Shown: positions 17,276-25,426 of the stretch, in pieces
Layout of the letters: each line of letters begins with the position of its first letter
Position numbering within the stretch: position 1 is the first letter of the stretch
Program-made: the position numbers and the translations under genes
Source: Streptacidiphilus melanogenes
GTDB lineage: Bacteria > Actinomycetota > Actinomycetes > Streptomycetales > Streptomycetaceae
NCBI RefSeq assembly: GCF_000787835.1
Contig: NZ_BBPP01000036.1
Span: 24,994 to 88,993, forward strand
DNA length: 64,000 nt
Direction of reading: 5' to 3'
The notes under the pieces: generated by a model
Databases searched by the model: none
What the model saw: the letters and a program-made list of their open reading frames with translations, nothing else
Told to the model about the DNA's origin: nothing

Positions 17276-17486
17276 GGGGTCTAGCGTACGGGCCGCGGGC
17301 CGCCGTCCCGGCAGGCCACCGGCCCCCGGGGGCGGCGTCCGCGCGGGCCGGCGGCCTGCCGGGACGGCGAGCGGCAGGGCGGCGGCCTTCGGCCAGGCCC
17401 GGCGGCCGCACCGGCAAGTCGGCCTGCGGCCGCGGCTCCCCTGGGCCACCCTCCGGCTCGCCACCACGAGGGCTCCCTGCCGCAGG

Positions 17487-18105
17487 CCGGTGGGAGGGGG
17501 TGGCCGTCAGGCCACGGGTACCGGGGGCGCCCACGGCATCCGCCGTACCCGCAGGGGCGCCGGGAGGCGACCGGGTGGGCGCCCACAGCACCGGGGTATC
17601 CGCAGGGACCGGCATCCGCCGTACCCGCAGCGGCGCCGGAGCCGACCAGGTGGACCGCTGCCGCGAGGGAGCCCGGTGGGGCGGCGATGCGCCGACAGGT
17701 CGGCAGGTCACCGAAGCACCGCCGGCCTCCGGCCGGGCTCCCCGCAAGCGCACTCGCTCGACGGGGCTCCCGGCCGAAGGCCGGTGGGAGGGGGTGGCCG
17801 TCAGGCCACGGGTGCCGCGCTGGTGTCCACGGCATCCGCCGTACCCGCAGCGGCGCCGGAGGCGACCGGGTGGGCCGTCGCCGCGAGGGAGCCCGGTGGG
17901 GCGGCGATGCGCCGACAGGTCGGCAGGTCACCGAAGCACCGCCGGCCTCCGGCCGGGCTCCCCGCAAGCGCGCTCGCTCGACGGGGCTCCCGGCCGAAGG
18001 CCGGTGGGAGGCCGGTGGCCGTCAGGCCACGGGTGCCGCGCTGGTGTCCACGGCATCCGCCGTACCCGCAGCGGCGCCGGAGGCGACCGGGTGGGCCGTC
18101 GCGGT
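17487..18105. repeat. ~220-bp tandem repeat overlapping the 3' end of the MFS gene
   Basis: Three copies of a GC-rich unit begin near 17487, 17781 and 18001. The last two are nearly identical at a spacing of 220-221 bp; the first is 294 bp away because of an internal insertion. The shared segment contains GGCCGTCAGGCCACGGGT and the CATCCGCCGTACCCGCAGCG motif. The 18001 copy lies partly inside the MFS coding sequence and encodes its last ~27 residues. The rest of the murB-MFS gap (17276-17486) is GC-rich with a degenerate partial copy, and I see no gene in it. Confidence 0.85.
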
Positions 18106-19470
18106 GCGGGAGCGGCGCGGGGCGCAGAGGATGGCGACGGTCGCCGCGGCGATCGCCGCCGCGCCCACCCACAAGGCCGGGGTGAGGCCGTCCACGTAGC
18201 TCTGGCCGCTGGCGTAGCTGCCGTGCGCGGTGAAGACCGACGTCAGCACCGCGACGCCGAGCGCGCCGCCGACCTCGCGCAACGCGTTGTTCGCACCGGA
18301 GGCCACGCCCTGTTCCTGCGGCCGGACGGAGCCCATCAGCACGGCCGCGACCGGGCTGAAGAAGAGCGCCATGCCGATCCCGGAGATGACCAGCGGCGGG
18401 ACCTGCGCGGCGTAGCTGACGTGCGGCGAGACGATCACCGCGAACCAGGCCAGCCCGAGGGTCTGCAGGGCCAGGCCCATGGCGATGACCACCCGGCCGC
18501 CGATCCGGTCGACCAGCAGGCCGGCCAGCGGGGCGACGAGCATCGGCATGCCGGTCCAGGGCAGCATCCGCACGCCCGCGGTCATCGGGCTGTAGCCCTG
18601 GACGTTCTGCAGGAACTGGCTGAGCAGGAAGATCGCGCCGAACATGCCGAGCGACATCAGCATCGAGGCCGCGTTGACGGCGGAGAAGGTGCGGATGCGG
18701 AACAGGCGCAGCGGCAGCAGCGGCGTGGCGGTGCGGGACTCCCAGACGAGGAAGGAGAGAAGCAGCGCGGCCCCGACCACCAGCCCGGAGAGCACGGGCG
18801 CGCTGGTCCAGCCGTCGGAGTTGCCGCGGATCAGGCCGTAGACGATGCCGAAGAGTCCGAGGCTGGCCAGGGCGGTGCCGACGACGTCGAGGCGGCTGTT
18901 AGGGCCGTGGGACTCGGTCAGCCGCAGGCGGGCCAGCGGCAGCAGCGCCACGCCGATGGGCACGTTCAGCGCGAAGATCCACTGCCAGGAGAGGTGCTCG
19001 ACGACCGTCCCGCCGATCAGCGGGCCGAGCGCCACGGCCATGCCGTTGACGGCCCCCCAGGCGCCGAAGGCGAGCCCGCGCCGTGCGGCGGGGACCGCCG
19101 CGGTGAGCAGGGTGAGGCTGACCGGGGTGAGCAGCGCCGCCCCGACGCCCTGCGCGGCGCGGGCCGCGACCAGCGCGCCGATGTTCGGCGCGAGCGCGGC
19201 GGCGAGCGAGGAGAGCGTGAACAGCGCGAGGCCGACGGTGAAGACCCGCCGTCTCCCGAAGCGGTCGCCGAGGGCCGCGCCGAGCATGAGCAGCACGGCG
19301 AAGGTCAGGGTGTAGGCGTTGACGGTCCACTCGAGGTCGGTGATGCCGCCGCCGAGGTGGGCCCGGATGGAGGGCAGGGCGGTGGTCACCACGAGGTTGT
19401 CGAGGGCGGCCATGAAGCCTGCGGTACTGGTGATGAGGAAGGCCCAGACGGCCGGGCTGATCTTGCGCAT
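18022..19470 (-). CDS. MFS drug transporter, DHA2 (14-helix) family
   Basis: Proton-driven multidrug exporter of the EmrB/QacA type, 482 residues from the ATG at 19470 (MRKISPAVWAFLITSTAGFM, ribosome-binding GGGGGA). The motif A-like loop LGDRFGRRRVF, the N-terminal TAGFMAALDNLVVTTALPSI characteristic of DHA2 exporters, and many hydrophobic segments are present. The C-terminal ~27 residues (from about TATAHPVASGAAAG) are encoded by the tandem repeat and look like an acquired tail. It follows the TetR gene on the same strand after 75 bases, with its own copy of the TetR-type operator. Substrate unknown. Confidence 0.9.
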   Translation of the reverse strand: MRKISPAVWAFLITSTAGFMAALDNLVVTTALPSIRAHLGGGITDLEWTVNAYTLTFAVLLMLGAALGDRFGRRRVFTVGLALFTLSSLAAALAPNIGALVAARAAQGVGAALLTPVSLTLLTAAVPAARRGLAFGAWGAVNGMAVALGPLIGGTVVEHLSWQWIFALNVPIGVALLPLARLRLTESHGPNSRLDVVGTALASLGLFGIVYGLIRGNSDGWTSAPVLSGLVVGAALLLSFLVWESRTATPLLPLRLFRIRTFSAVNAASMLMSLGMFGAIFLLSQFLQNVQGYSPMTAGVRMLPWTGMPMLVAPLAGLLVDRIGGRVVIAMGLALQTLGLAWFAVIVSPHVSYAAQVPPLVISGIGMALFFSPVAAVLMGSVRPQEQGVASGANNALREVGGALGVAVLTSVFTAHGSYASGQSYVDGLTPALWVGAAAIAAATVAILCAPRRSRTATAHPVASGAAAGTADAVDTSAAPVA

Positions 19471-19492
19471 GCTGTCCCCCAGGCGCAGCTTG

Positions 19493-19514
19493 AAAGTAAT
19501 CAATCAATAACTTT
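19493..19514 (-). promoter_or_regulatory. Probable TetR operator ahead of the MFS gene
   Basis: Inverted repeat AAAGT-N12-ACTTT just upstream of the MFS start. On the minus strand it shares the cores CAAAGTTA and TTGATTACT with the operator upstream of the tetR gene, so both are probably bound by the same repressor. Confidence 0.55.
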
Positions 19515-19545
19515 GACGGGCAAAAAACACGCTTCAGGGGACGAC

Positions 19546-20118
19546 TCAGACCGCGGGGCAGCCGAGGTACTCCTTGCCGAAGCCCTGCCACAAGCGGTGA
19601 TCCACCGGAAAGCCCATGGCGACCAGGTTGTTGATCAGCATCCCGTAGGCGAAGAACTCGGTGACCTCCTCCGGCGTCGCACCGGAGGCCGAGGCCACCG
19701 TGTCCCACAGATCCGTCCAGAGGGCGCGGACGGCCTCGCCCACCTCGTGGTCGCCGGCAGCCTCGGCGGCCGCCGCGGAGACGTACATCTGGAGCTGCAT
19801 GAGCAGCCGAGACCTGTCCTCGATCAGCTTGAAGTAGACCTCGCCCATCGCCCGACGGGCCTCCTCGCCGTGCTTGCCCTCGGCCGCCTCGAGGAAGCTC
19901 TGCTTGATCTCCTCCGTACAGCGGCGGACGGCGGCCTCGAAGAGCGCGCGCTTGTTCTCGAACAGGCGGAACAGGTACGGCTGCGACACCCCGACCCGGC
20001 GAGCGATCGCCGCGGTCGAGGTGCCGTTGTAGCCGTGGTCGGCGAACTCGATCACGGCGGCACGGATGACGCTCTCGCGTCGCTCCTCCGCGCTCATCCG
20101 CATGCTCGTCTTCGCCAT
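19546..20118 (-). CDS. TetR/AcrR family transcriptional regulator
   Basis: 190-residue repressor. The N-terminal helix-turn-helix is typical: RRESVIRAAVIEFADHGYNG followed by TSTAAIARRVGVSQPYLFRL and FENKRALFEAAV. The C-terminal helical domain (residues ~60-190) would bind the ligand. It is upstream of and co-directional with the DHA2 exporter, the common repressor-pump arrangement. A perfect palindrome precedes its start and a related one precedes the exporter, so autoregulation and control of the pump are likely. Confidence 0.9.
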   Translation of the reverse strand: MAKTSMRMSAEERRESVIRAAVIEFADHGYNGTSTAAIARRVGVSQPYLFRLFENKRALFEAAVRRCTEEIKQSFLEAAEGKHGEEARRAMGEVYFKLIEDRSRLLMQLQMYVSAAAAEAAGDHEVGEAVRALWTDLWDTVASASGATPEEVTEFFAYGMLINNLVAMGFPVDHRLWQGFGKEYLGCPAV

Positions 20119-20124
20119 GGTTCA

Positions 20125-20148
20125 AAGTTAGTGGTTGATTACTAACTT
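20125..20148 (-). promoter_or_regulatory. TetR autoregulatory operator
   Basis: Perfect 8-bp inverted repeat AAGTTAGT-N8-ACTAACTT, 6 bases before the tetR ATG. Its size and AT content stand out from the surrounding GC-rich DNA. Confidence 0.65.
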
Positions 20149-20174
20149 CGTCAAGAGGTGTCGCGCGGCCGGTC

Positions 20175-20603
20175 TCAGGCCAGCTGGACGACGGCCCGGG
20201 ACATGCCCAGCACCTTCTGGCCCGCGCTGGTCGCGACCAGGTCCACGCGGACCCGGCGGTCGTCCAGCTTGGCCGCCACCTTGCCGCTGACCTCGATCCG
20301 GGCGCCCGACTCGTCGTTCGGCACGACGACCGGCTTGGTGAAGCGGACGCCGTACTCGACCACCGCACCCGGGTCGACCACCCAGTCGGTGACCACGCGG
20401 ACGGCCTCGGCCATGGTGAACATGCCGTGGGCGATCACGTCCGGCAGGCCCACGGACGTGGCGAAGGCCTCGTTCCAGTGGATCGGGTTGAAGTCCCCGG
20501 AGGCTCCCGCGTACTGGACCAGAGTGGCCCGGGTCACCGGGAAGGACTGCGCCGGCAGCTCGGTGCCGACCTCGACCTCGTCGTAGTTGACGATCGCGCT
20601 CAT
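20175..20603 (-). CDS. MaoC family (R)-hydratase/dehydratase
   Basis: 142-residue single hot-dog MaoC protein. The hydratase 2 motif is visible as YAGASGDFNPIHWNEAFATS followed by DVIAHGMFTMAEAV, with the catalytic Asp and His of the family. It sits 8 bases downstream of a partner gene encoding a MaoC N-terminal-type domain. Such paired subunits form heterodimeric 3-hydroxyacyl-thioester dehydratases, as HadA/HadB do in mycobacteria. The pair next to rpmG is conserved in streptomycetes. Acts on acyl-CoA or acyl-ACP; exact substrate unknown. Confidence 0.9.
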   Translation of the reverse strand: MSAIVNYDEVEVGTELPAQSFPVTRATLVQYAGASGDFNPIHWNEAFATSVGLPDVIAHGMFTMAEAVRVVTDWVVDPGAVVEYGVRFTKPVVVPNDESGARIEVSGKVAAKLDDRRVRVDLVATSAGQKVLGMSRAVVQLA

Positions 20604-20611
20604 CGCTGACC

Positions 20612-21064
20612 TCACTCCCCCTCGGCGGCGCGCGCCACCAGCGTCATGTAGGACGTCACCACGTGCTCGCCGCTCTCGTCGGCCACCTCGCCGCGGACGG
20701 TGAGGACCTCGTTCCCGGCGAGCGACTTGATGGAGTCGATCACGCAGGTCACGCTCAGCCGGTCGCCGGCCCGGACCGGGCGGGTGTAGACGAAGCGCTG
20801 GTCGCCGTGGACGACACGGGAGTAGTCCAGGCCGAGCTCCGGGTCCTGGACCACCTGCGCGGCGGCGCGATAGGTGATCACGAACGGGAAGGTCGGCGGG
20901 GCGACCACGTCCGGGTGGCCGAGCGCCTTGGCGGCGTCGCGGTCCGTGTACGCCGGGTTGGCGTCGCGGACGGCCTCGGCGAACTCGCGGATCTTCTCCC
21001 GGCCCACCTCGTAGGCCGGGGTGGGCGGGTAGGTCCGCCCGACGAAGGCGGGGTCCAGCGGCAT
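20612..21064 (-). CDS. MaoC-like dehydratase, N-terminal-domain (UPF0336-type) protein
   Basis: 150 residues from the ATG at 21064 (MPLDPAFVGRTYPPTPAYEV). It is a hot-dog fold protein of the UPF0336/FAS1-type dehydratase group, with the conserved PPTFPFVITYRAAAQVV and HGDQRFVYTRPVRAGDRL segments but without the full catalytic Asp/His motif. It probably pairs with the MaoC protein encoded immediately downstream as the non-catalytic half of a dehydratase. The longer frame upstream of this ATG overlaps a terminator and was rejected. Confidence 0.88.
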   Translation of the reverse strand: MPLDPAFVGRTYPPTPAYEVGREKIREFAEAVRDANPAYTDRDAAKALGHPDVVAPPTFPFVITYRAAAQVVQDPELGLDYSRVVHGDQRFVYTRPVRAGDRLSVTCVIDSIKSLAGNEVLTVRGEVADESGEHVVTSYMTLVARAAEGE

Positions 21065-21123
21065 GCGTGACTCCTGACGTGACGAGGATGGTGCCTGGTG
21101 CTTGGTGTGCGGATGCGGACACG

Positions 21124-21161
21124 ACGAAAGGCCGCCCCCATGAACTGGGAGCGGCCTTCGT
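21124..21161 (-). terminator. rpmG terminator
   Basis: Inverted repeat ACGAAAGGCCGC / GCGGCCTTCGT with a 15-base loop and one bulged A, between rpmG and the MaoC pair. Confidence 0.6.
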
Positions 21162-21208
21162 CTGAAAACCATTCGGTCGAGACCGACCCTGTGCCTTGCG
21201 GCCTGGGG

Positions 21209-21373
21209 TCAGCGGGTCTCGCGGTGCGCGGTGTGAGCGTTGCAGCGGGGGCAGTGCTTCTTCATCTCAAGACGGTCCGGGTCGTTACGCCGGTTCTTCT
21301 TGGTGATGTAGTTCCGCTCCTTGCACTCCACGCACGCCAGCGTGATCTTCGGACGGACATCAGTGGCGGCCAC
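21209..21373 (-). CDS. rpmG: 50S ribosomal protein L33, zinc-binding form
   Basis: 54-residue protein starting at a GTG preceded by GGAAGG: (M)[20 protein letters not shown], then [20 protein letters not shown] and [13 protein letters not shown]. Two CxxC pairs (CVEC and CPRC) mark the zinc-containing C+ form of L33, as opposed to the zinc-free paralogue made under zinc limitation. Lies next to tRNA-Met and tRNA-Thr, as in other streptomycetes. Confidence 0.95.
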   Translation of the reverse strand: MAATDVRPKITLACVECKERNYITKKNRRNDPDRLEMKKHCPRCNAHTAHRETR

Positions 21374-21456
21374 GGGAGTGCCTTCCTCGGACAGACAACG
21401 TTACAGACAGACAAGAGTAGCCGATCGAGTGGTTACCCGAAAATCGGCTACAGGCG

Positions 21457-21532
21457 TGGTAGCGGTGACCGGACTTGAACCGGTGACACAGCGATTATGA
21501 GCCGCTTGCTCTACCAACTGAGCTACACCGCC
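21457..21532 (-). tRNA. tRNA-Met (anticodon CAT), elongator type
   Basis: Cloverleaf with acceptor GGCGGTG / CACCGCT, D arm GTAGCTCAGTTGGTAGAGC, anticodon loop giving CAT, T arm GGTTCAAGTCC. The first pair is G-T rather than the initiator mismatch and the anticodon stem lacks the three G-C pairs of initiators, so it is read as the elongator. The 3' CCA is encoded (21457-21459). Confidence 0.93.
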
Positions 21533-21578
21533 ACGACGATCGCGCTCCCCGCCTTGCGACGGGGAACCCTCTCATCCG

Positions 21579-21651
21579 AGCCCCCATGCGGAATCGAACC
21601 GCAGACCTTCTCCTTACCATGGAGACGCTCTACCGACTGAGCTATAGGGGC
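21579..21651 (-). tRNA. tRNA-Thr (anticodon GGT)
   Basis: 73-base cloverleaf: acceptor GCCCCTA / TGGGGGC, anticodon stem TCTCC / GGAGA with loop ATGGTAA giving anticodon GGT, T arm GCGGTTCGATTCCGC. Discriminator T; CCA is not encoded. Confidence 0.95.
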
Positions 21652-21827
21652 GAACGGGGAAGACATTACACGGTCCGCAGCCCAACCGTGAAATCCGTTC
21701 AGCGCCACCCCGGTACGACTAATCCCGCCCCGGCCCGTGCGCCCCACGCGCCTCCCGGACGACCCGTCCACCGGGCCCTAGGCTCACTGGTCTGCGATCT
21801 TGCGAGCGAGGGAGCGAACCGGCATGG

Positions 21828-23036
21828 ATGCGGGCCATGGGGGCTGAGGCCGGGGCCGAGGCGCAGCCAGGGACCGACGGTCCGGGCGGCCTGCTGCTGA
21901 CCGGCGCGCGTTTGGCCGACGGGCGGACGGTGGACGTCCGCCTGAGCGGCGAGCGGATCGAGGCCGTCGGCGCCGCCGGCTCCCTGCACGCGGCCGAGCG
22001 GCTCGACCTCGGCGGCTTCCTGCTGCTGCCCGCGCCCGCCGAGCCGCACGCCCACCTGGACGAGGCGCTGACGGCCGACGCCCCGGCCCCCGACCACGAG
22101 GACGTACGCCGCCGGATCACCGAGGCCGCGCTCATGTGCCTCGGCTACGGCTCGACCGTCGTGCGCACGCACATCCTGGTCACGCCGGCCACCGGCCCGG
22201 CCCGGATCGACGCCGCACTCCAGGCTGCCCGCGACCTGAGCGGGCTGATGGACCTGCAGATCACCGCCATGCCCGGCCCGTTGACGGGCGCTGCGGCGCG
22301 CGAGGCCCGCGCGCTGCTGCGCGAGGCGGCGCGTGCGGGCGTTCACGCGCTGGGCGGCCGTGGCGAGAACGGGCCGGAGCCCGGAACGGACCTCGCGACC
22401 CTGCTGGAGCTGGCGGACACCTGCGACCTGCCGCTGGACCTGCATCTTCGCTCACCGCAGGAGCTGGACAGGCTGCCGTTGGACCGGCTGCCCGCCGGAT
22501 CGCTGCTCACCCTGGCTGGACCGCCGCCGCGCCCGTCGGCGATCGGCGCGCTGGCCGGCGCGGCGGCGCGGGTGGGCGTGGTGCTGCTGCCGCAGGGCGG
22601 CTGCTGCGCCGGGCTCCCCGGGCCGCAGGGGTTCGACGCGGCGACGGCTCGGCGGCTTGCCGAGGCGGGCGTCCAACTGGCCGCGGGCGGCGGGGCGTTG
22701 CGCGACGCGGTCCGCCCGGTGGGCCGCGCGGACCCGATGGAGGCGGCGTTCCTGCTGAGCGCGCAGGCGGGCCTTTCCGTGCCCGCGGCCTACGACGCGA
22801 TCGGGCCGGGCGCGCGGGCGCTCCTCGGGCTGCCCCGCCCGGCCGTCGAGCCCGGCCACCCCGCGGACCTGCTGGCGCTGCGCGGCGACTCCCTCCTCAC
22901 CGCGCTGAGCGGCGGCCACAGCCGTGTCGTCCTGCACGCCGGCCGCGTCGTCTCCCGCACCAGCGCGGTCCGCGAGTACGCGGAGACGACCACCGCAGCC
23001 GTGCCCCGCCAGGTCCGCCCACCACGGCCCGCCTAG
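21828..23036 (+). CDS. Amidohydrolase-like protein (cytosine deaminase-related)
   Basis: 402-residue protein with the layout of cytosine deaminase/amidohydrolases: a small N-terminal beta domain (GGLLLTGARLADGRTVDVRL), the PHAHLDEAL metal motif (HxH), the long helix with YGSTVVRTHIL, and a C-terminal beta domain (PGHPADLLALRGDSL). The family's later metal ligands look altered: where cytosine deaminases have GxDD before the D-P/V-R-P stretch, this protein reads AAGGGALRDAVRPVGRADPM, with Gly at the expected Asp. It may be inactive or have changed chemistry. Several close start codons exist; 21828 or 21837 are both possible. Probably a chromosomal gene at the edge of the accessory island. Confidence 0.75.
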   Translation: MRAMGAEAGAEAQPGTDGPGGLLLTGARLADGRTVDVRLSGERIEAVGAAGSLHAAERLDLGGFLLLPAPAEPHAHLDEALTADAPAPDHEDVRRRITEAALMCLGYGSTVVRTHILVTPATGPARIDAALQAARDLSGLMDLQITAMPGPLTGAAAREARALLREAARAGVHALGGRGENGPEPGTDLATLLELADTCDLPLDLHLRSPQELDRLPLDRLPAGSLLTLAGPPPRPSAIGALAGAAARVGVVLLPQGGCCAGLPGPQGFDAATARRLAEAGVQLAAGGGALRDAVRPVGRADPMEAAFLLSAQAGLSVPAAYDAIGPGARALLGLPRPAVEPGHPADLLALRGDSLLTALSGGHSRVVLHAGRVVSRTSAVREYAETTTAAVPRQVRPPRPA

Positions 23037-23279
23037 CCCTCCGGGCGAAAGGGCTGGGCCCTCGTCAGCGGTGGGAGCGGCGATGAGGTGATGAGGCGGG
23101 CGCCCGCCGGCTGGGCGGGGACGATCCGGGACGGCCCGGCGCCGAGTGCGCGCAGCCGGAATCGCGATGTTGCTCGGGGCCTGGGCCGAAGTCGGCCCCG
23201 CCGCGGCGTCGGCCGCCGGTTCCGTGCCTGGTCGCGCCTCCTGGCCCAGGGCGGGCTTCGCCCGAGGCCGAGCGCGGAA

Positions 23280-23396
23280 CCGGGCGCAGTACCGGGGCGC
23301 GGAGCCGGGCGCGGAGCCGGGCGCGGAGCCGGGGCGCGGAGCCGGGGCGCGGAGCCGGGGCGCAGTGCCGGGGCGCAGTGCCGGGCGCAGGGGGCT
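23280..23396. repeat. Short GC-rich tandem repeat
   Basis: About eight to ten imperfect copies of an 11-12-bp unit (consensus GGCGCGGAGCCG, drifting to GGCGCAGTGCCG). The whole gap 23037-23429 between the amidohydrolase and acetyltransferase genes holds no credible gene. Confidence 0.8.
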
Positions 23397-23429
23397 GGAG
23401 GCGCCCATCGTGGGCGGCTCTACGGGCCG

Positions 23430-23954
23430 TCAGGAGTCGGTCAGCGGTCTTCGGTAGTGGACGAGGAGTTCGCCCCAGTCGTCGATCTTGACGCGGCCGG
23501 TGCGGCGGAAGCCGAGGGCGCGGTAGAGGCGGTTGGCGCGCAGGTTGTCGGCGTGGGTCCAGAGCTGGGCCTCGGTGTAGCCGCGTGCGCGGCCGTCGGC
23601 GGTGATCCCGTCGAGCAGGCTGCGGCCGACGTGCTGGCCCCAACGGTCGGGGGCGACGCTGAGCAGGCTGAGGTGCAGCAGCCCCGGGCGGGGCGGGCCC
23701 GCGCCGTCGTCCTCGAGGCCCTGCAGGCCCAGGATCGTGCCGATGATGCCGGGCCCGCCCTCCTCCCCGCGGCCGTCCTCGCGCGCCAGCAACAGCTTCG
23801 CTCCGGGCGCGGCCATCCGCGCGTACGCCGAGCGCACGTGCGCCCGCGCGAGCGGGCGGCCGTTGCGCCGGATCATGTGCGAGTGCTGCCAGACCGCGAT
23901 CGCCGCCTCGATCTCCTCTGCGGTGGCCGGGCTCACCGTCACGCTGCCGCTCAT
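23430..23954 (-). CDS. GNAT family N-acetyltransferase
   Basis: 174 residues from the ATG at 23954 (MSGSVTVSPATAEEIEAAIA, preceded by GGGAGG). The acetyl-CoA binding core is visible as LHLSLLSVAPDRWGQHVGRS (motif A, V-x-P-x-x-x-G-x-G/V-x-x-L) followed by LWTHADNLRANRLYRALGFR (motif B). Transfers an acyl group from CoA to an unknown amine. It is divergent from the first flavin monooxygenase gene of the island, so it could be a resistance or tailoring enzyme, but it could equally be a flank gene. Confidence 0.85.
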   Translation of the reverse strand: MSGSVTVSPATAEEIEAAIAVWQHSHMIRRNGRPLARAHVRSAYARMAAPGAKLLLAREDGRGEEGGPGIIGTILGLQGLEDDGAGPPRPGLLHLSLLSVAPDRWGQHVGRSLLDGITADGRARGYTEAQLWTHADNLRANRLYRALGFRRTGRVKIDDWGELLVHYRRPLTDS

Positions 23955-24130
23955 CGAGTCCCTCCCCCGGGAACGTTCCCCCACGTGGCGGGGCACAAGC
24001 TTTCCACCCACCCGCGCCGCCCGCGCAAGAGGCGTGACACAGCCGAAACCGCAGCGTGACTGCCGCGCTCAAGCCGTACTGGACCGCGCACGGAGAGAGT
24101 GGGGCGCGGTGCAGGGAGGGAGAAAGTGCG

Positions 24131-25426
24131 ATGGCGGACGCAACCACCGACGTCTGCATCGTCGGAGCCGGGCCCGCGGGGCTGACCCTGGCCCTGGAAC
24201 TGGTCCGGCGCGGAGTCCGGGTCACCGTGCTGGAGCAGCGCGCGGACTTCGCCCGGACCTTCCGCGGGGAGTCGCTCTCCCCCGACTCGGTGTGGCTGCT
24301 GCGCGGGATGGGCTTGTTCGAGCGGCTGCGCGGCTCCTGCCTGGAGATGCGCGCCCTGGAGATCACCGACGCCGGCCGGACCGTGCTGCGGGCCGACTTC
24401 GCCGACTTCCCCTATCCGCAGCGCTCGCCCGTGGAACTGCCGCAGTCGGTGCTGCTCGCCGAGCTTGCGAGGGAGTGCCGCCGGCACCGGGGCTTCCGGC
24501 TGCTGCACCGGGTGACGGCCGTCGGGCTGCTGGGCGCGGACCGGGTGACGGGCGTGCACTGCCAGGGGCCTGACGGCCGGTTCGAGGTGCGGGCCGCGCT
24601 GACCGTGGCCGCGGACGGCCGCTACAGCCGGGTGCGCGACCTGTCGGGCCTGACCGCGGAGAAGACCCAGCTGGGCCGTGACGTGGTGTGGCTGCGGCTC
24701 CCGCGCCCCGACGTCTGGGACGCGGCCACCTACCGGATCCGTATCGACGCCGGTCGGCACGCGCTCTTCCTGCCCACCCATCCCGACGACGTCCGGGTCG
24801 GGCTGAACATCCCCAAGGGCGGCGTGCGCAAGCTGCGCGCCGAGGGCATCGAGGGTCTGCACCGGCGCCTGGACGCGCTGGCGCCGGAGCTCTCCGAGCT
24901 GGTCCGCGCAGGGGTGCAGGAGTGGGGCGACACCAGCGTGCTGGACCTGTTCACCACCGTCGTGCCGCGCTGGTCCCGTCCGGGCCTGGCCCTGGTCGGC
25001 GACGCGGCCCACACGCTCTCGCCGATCCTCGGGCAGGGCGTCAACCACGCGCTGGCGGACGCGGTCACGCTCGCGCCGCTGATCGCGCCGCTCATCGACG
25101 CCGACCCGGCCGGCGCGGCCGTCGGCGAGGCGCTGCGCGCCTTCCAGCGCGAACGCGAACCGCTGGTCGCCCGTTCCCGGGCGCTCCAGCTGCGGCAGGA
25201 GCGGCTCTTCGCGCTGGAGCGCCCGCTCGCGGCGGCGGCGCGACGGGCGCTGTACCGGGCCGTGGACCGCAGCGCGACGTTGAAGCTGCGTGTGCTCGCC
25301 CCCGCCTACTTCCAACTCCAGAGTCGCCAGGAACAGCGCCGCCGGCAGGAGAGCCCTCGGGAGCAGAGCCGTGACGGGCAGAACCGTGACGGTCAGGGCC
25401 GTGACGAGAGAGGAGTGGCGGCATGA
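24131..25426 (+). CDS. FAD-dependent monooxygenase (group A) 1
   Basis: 431-residue class A flavoprotein monooxygenase of the p-hydroxybenzoate hydroxylase type. It has the Rossmann GAGPAGLTLALELVRRG, the DG motif region LTVAADGRYSRVRDLSG and the GD motif LALVGDAAHTLSPILGQGVN. Such enzymes hydroxylate aromatic rings or carry out Baeyer-Villiger and epoxidation steps using NAD(P)H. The C-terminal 30 residues are Arg/Gln/Asp-rich (QEQRRRQESPREQSRD), an unusual polar tail. The start ATG follows GGAGGGAG. Its stop overlaps the ATG of the FkbH-like gene (ATGA), so the two are translationally coupled and likely act in the same pathway. Confidence 0.9.
   Translation: MADATTDVCIVGAGPAGLTLALELVRRGVRVTVLEQRADFARTFRGESLSPDSVWLLRGMGLFERLRGSCLEMRALEITDAGRTVLRADFADFPYPQRSPVELPQSVLLAELARECRRHRGFRLLHRVTAVGLLGADRVTGVHCQGPDGRFEVRAALTVAADGRYSRVRDLSGLTAEKTQLGRDVVWLRLPRPDVWDAATYRIRIDAGRHALFLPTHPDDVRVGLNIPKGGVRKLRAEGIEGLHRRLDALAPELSELVRAGVQEWGDTSVLDLFTTVVPRWSRPGLALVGDAAHTLSPILGQGVNHALADAVTLAPLIAPLIDADPAGAAVGEALRAFQREREPLVARSRALQLRQERLFALERPLAAAARRALYRAVDRSATLKLRVLAPAYFQLQSRQEQRRRQESPREQSRDGQNRDGQGRDERGVAA

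Noticed and set aside
17500..20145. 881-codon plus-strand frame over the repeat, MFS and tetR genes
   Set aside because: Antisense to genes with clear motifs, start in the tandem repeat, and composed of Gly/Arg/His-rich sequence without any domain.
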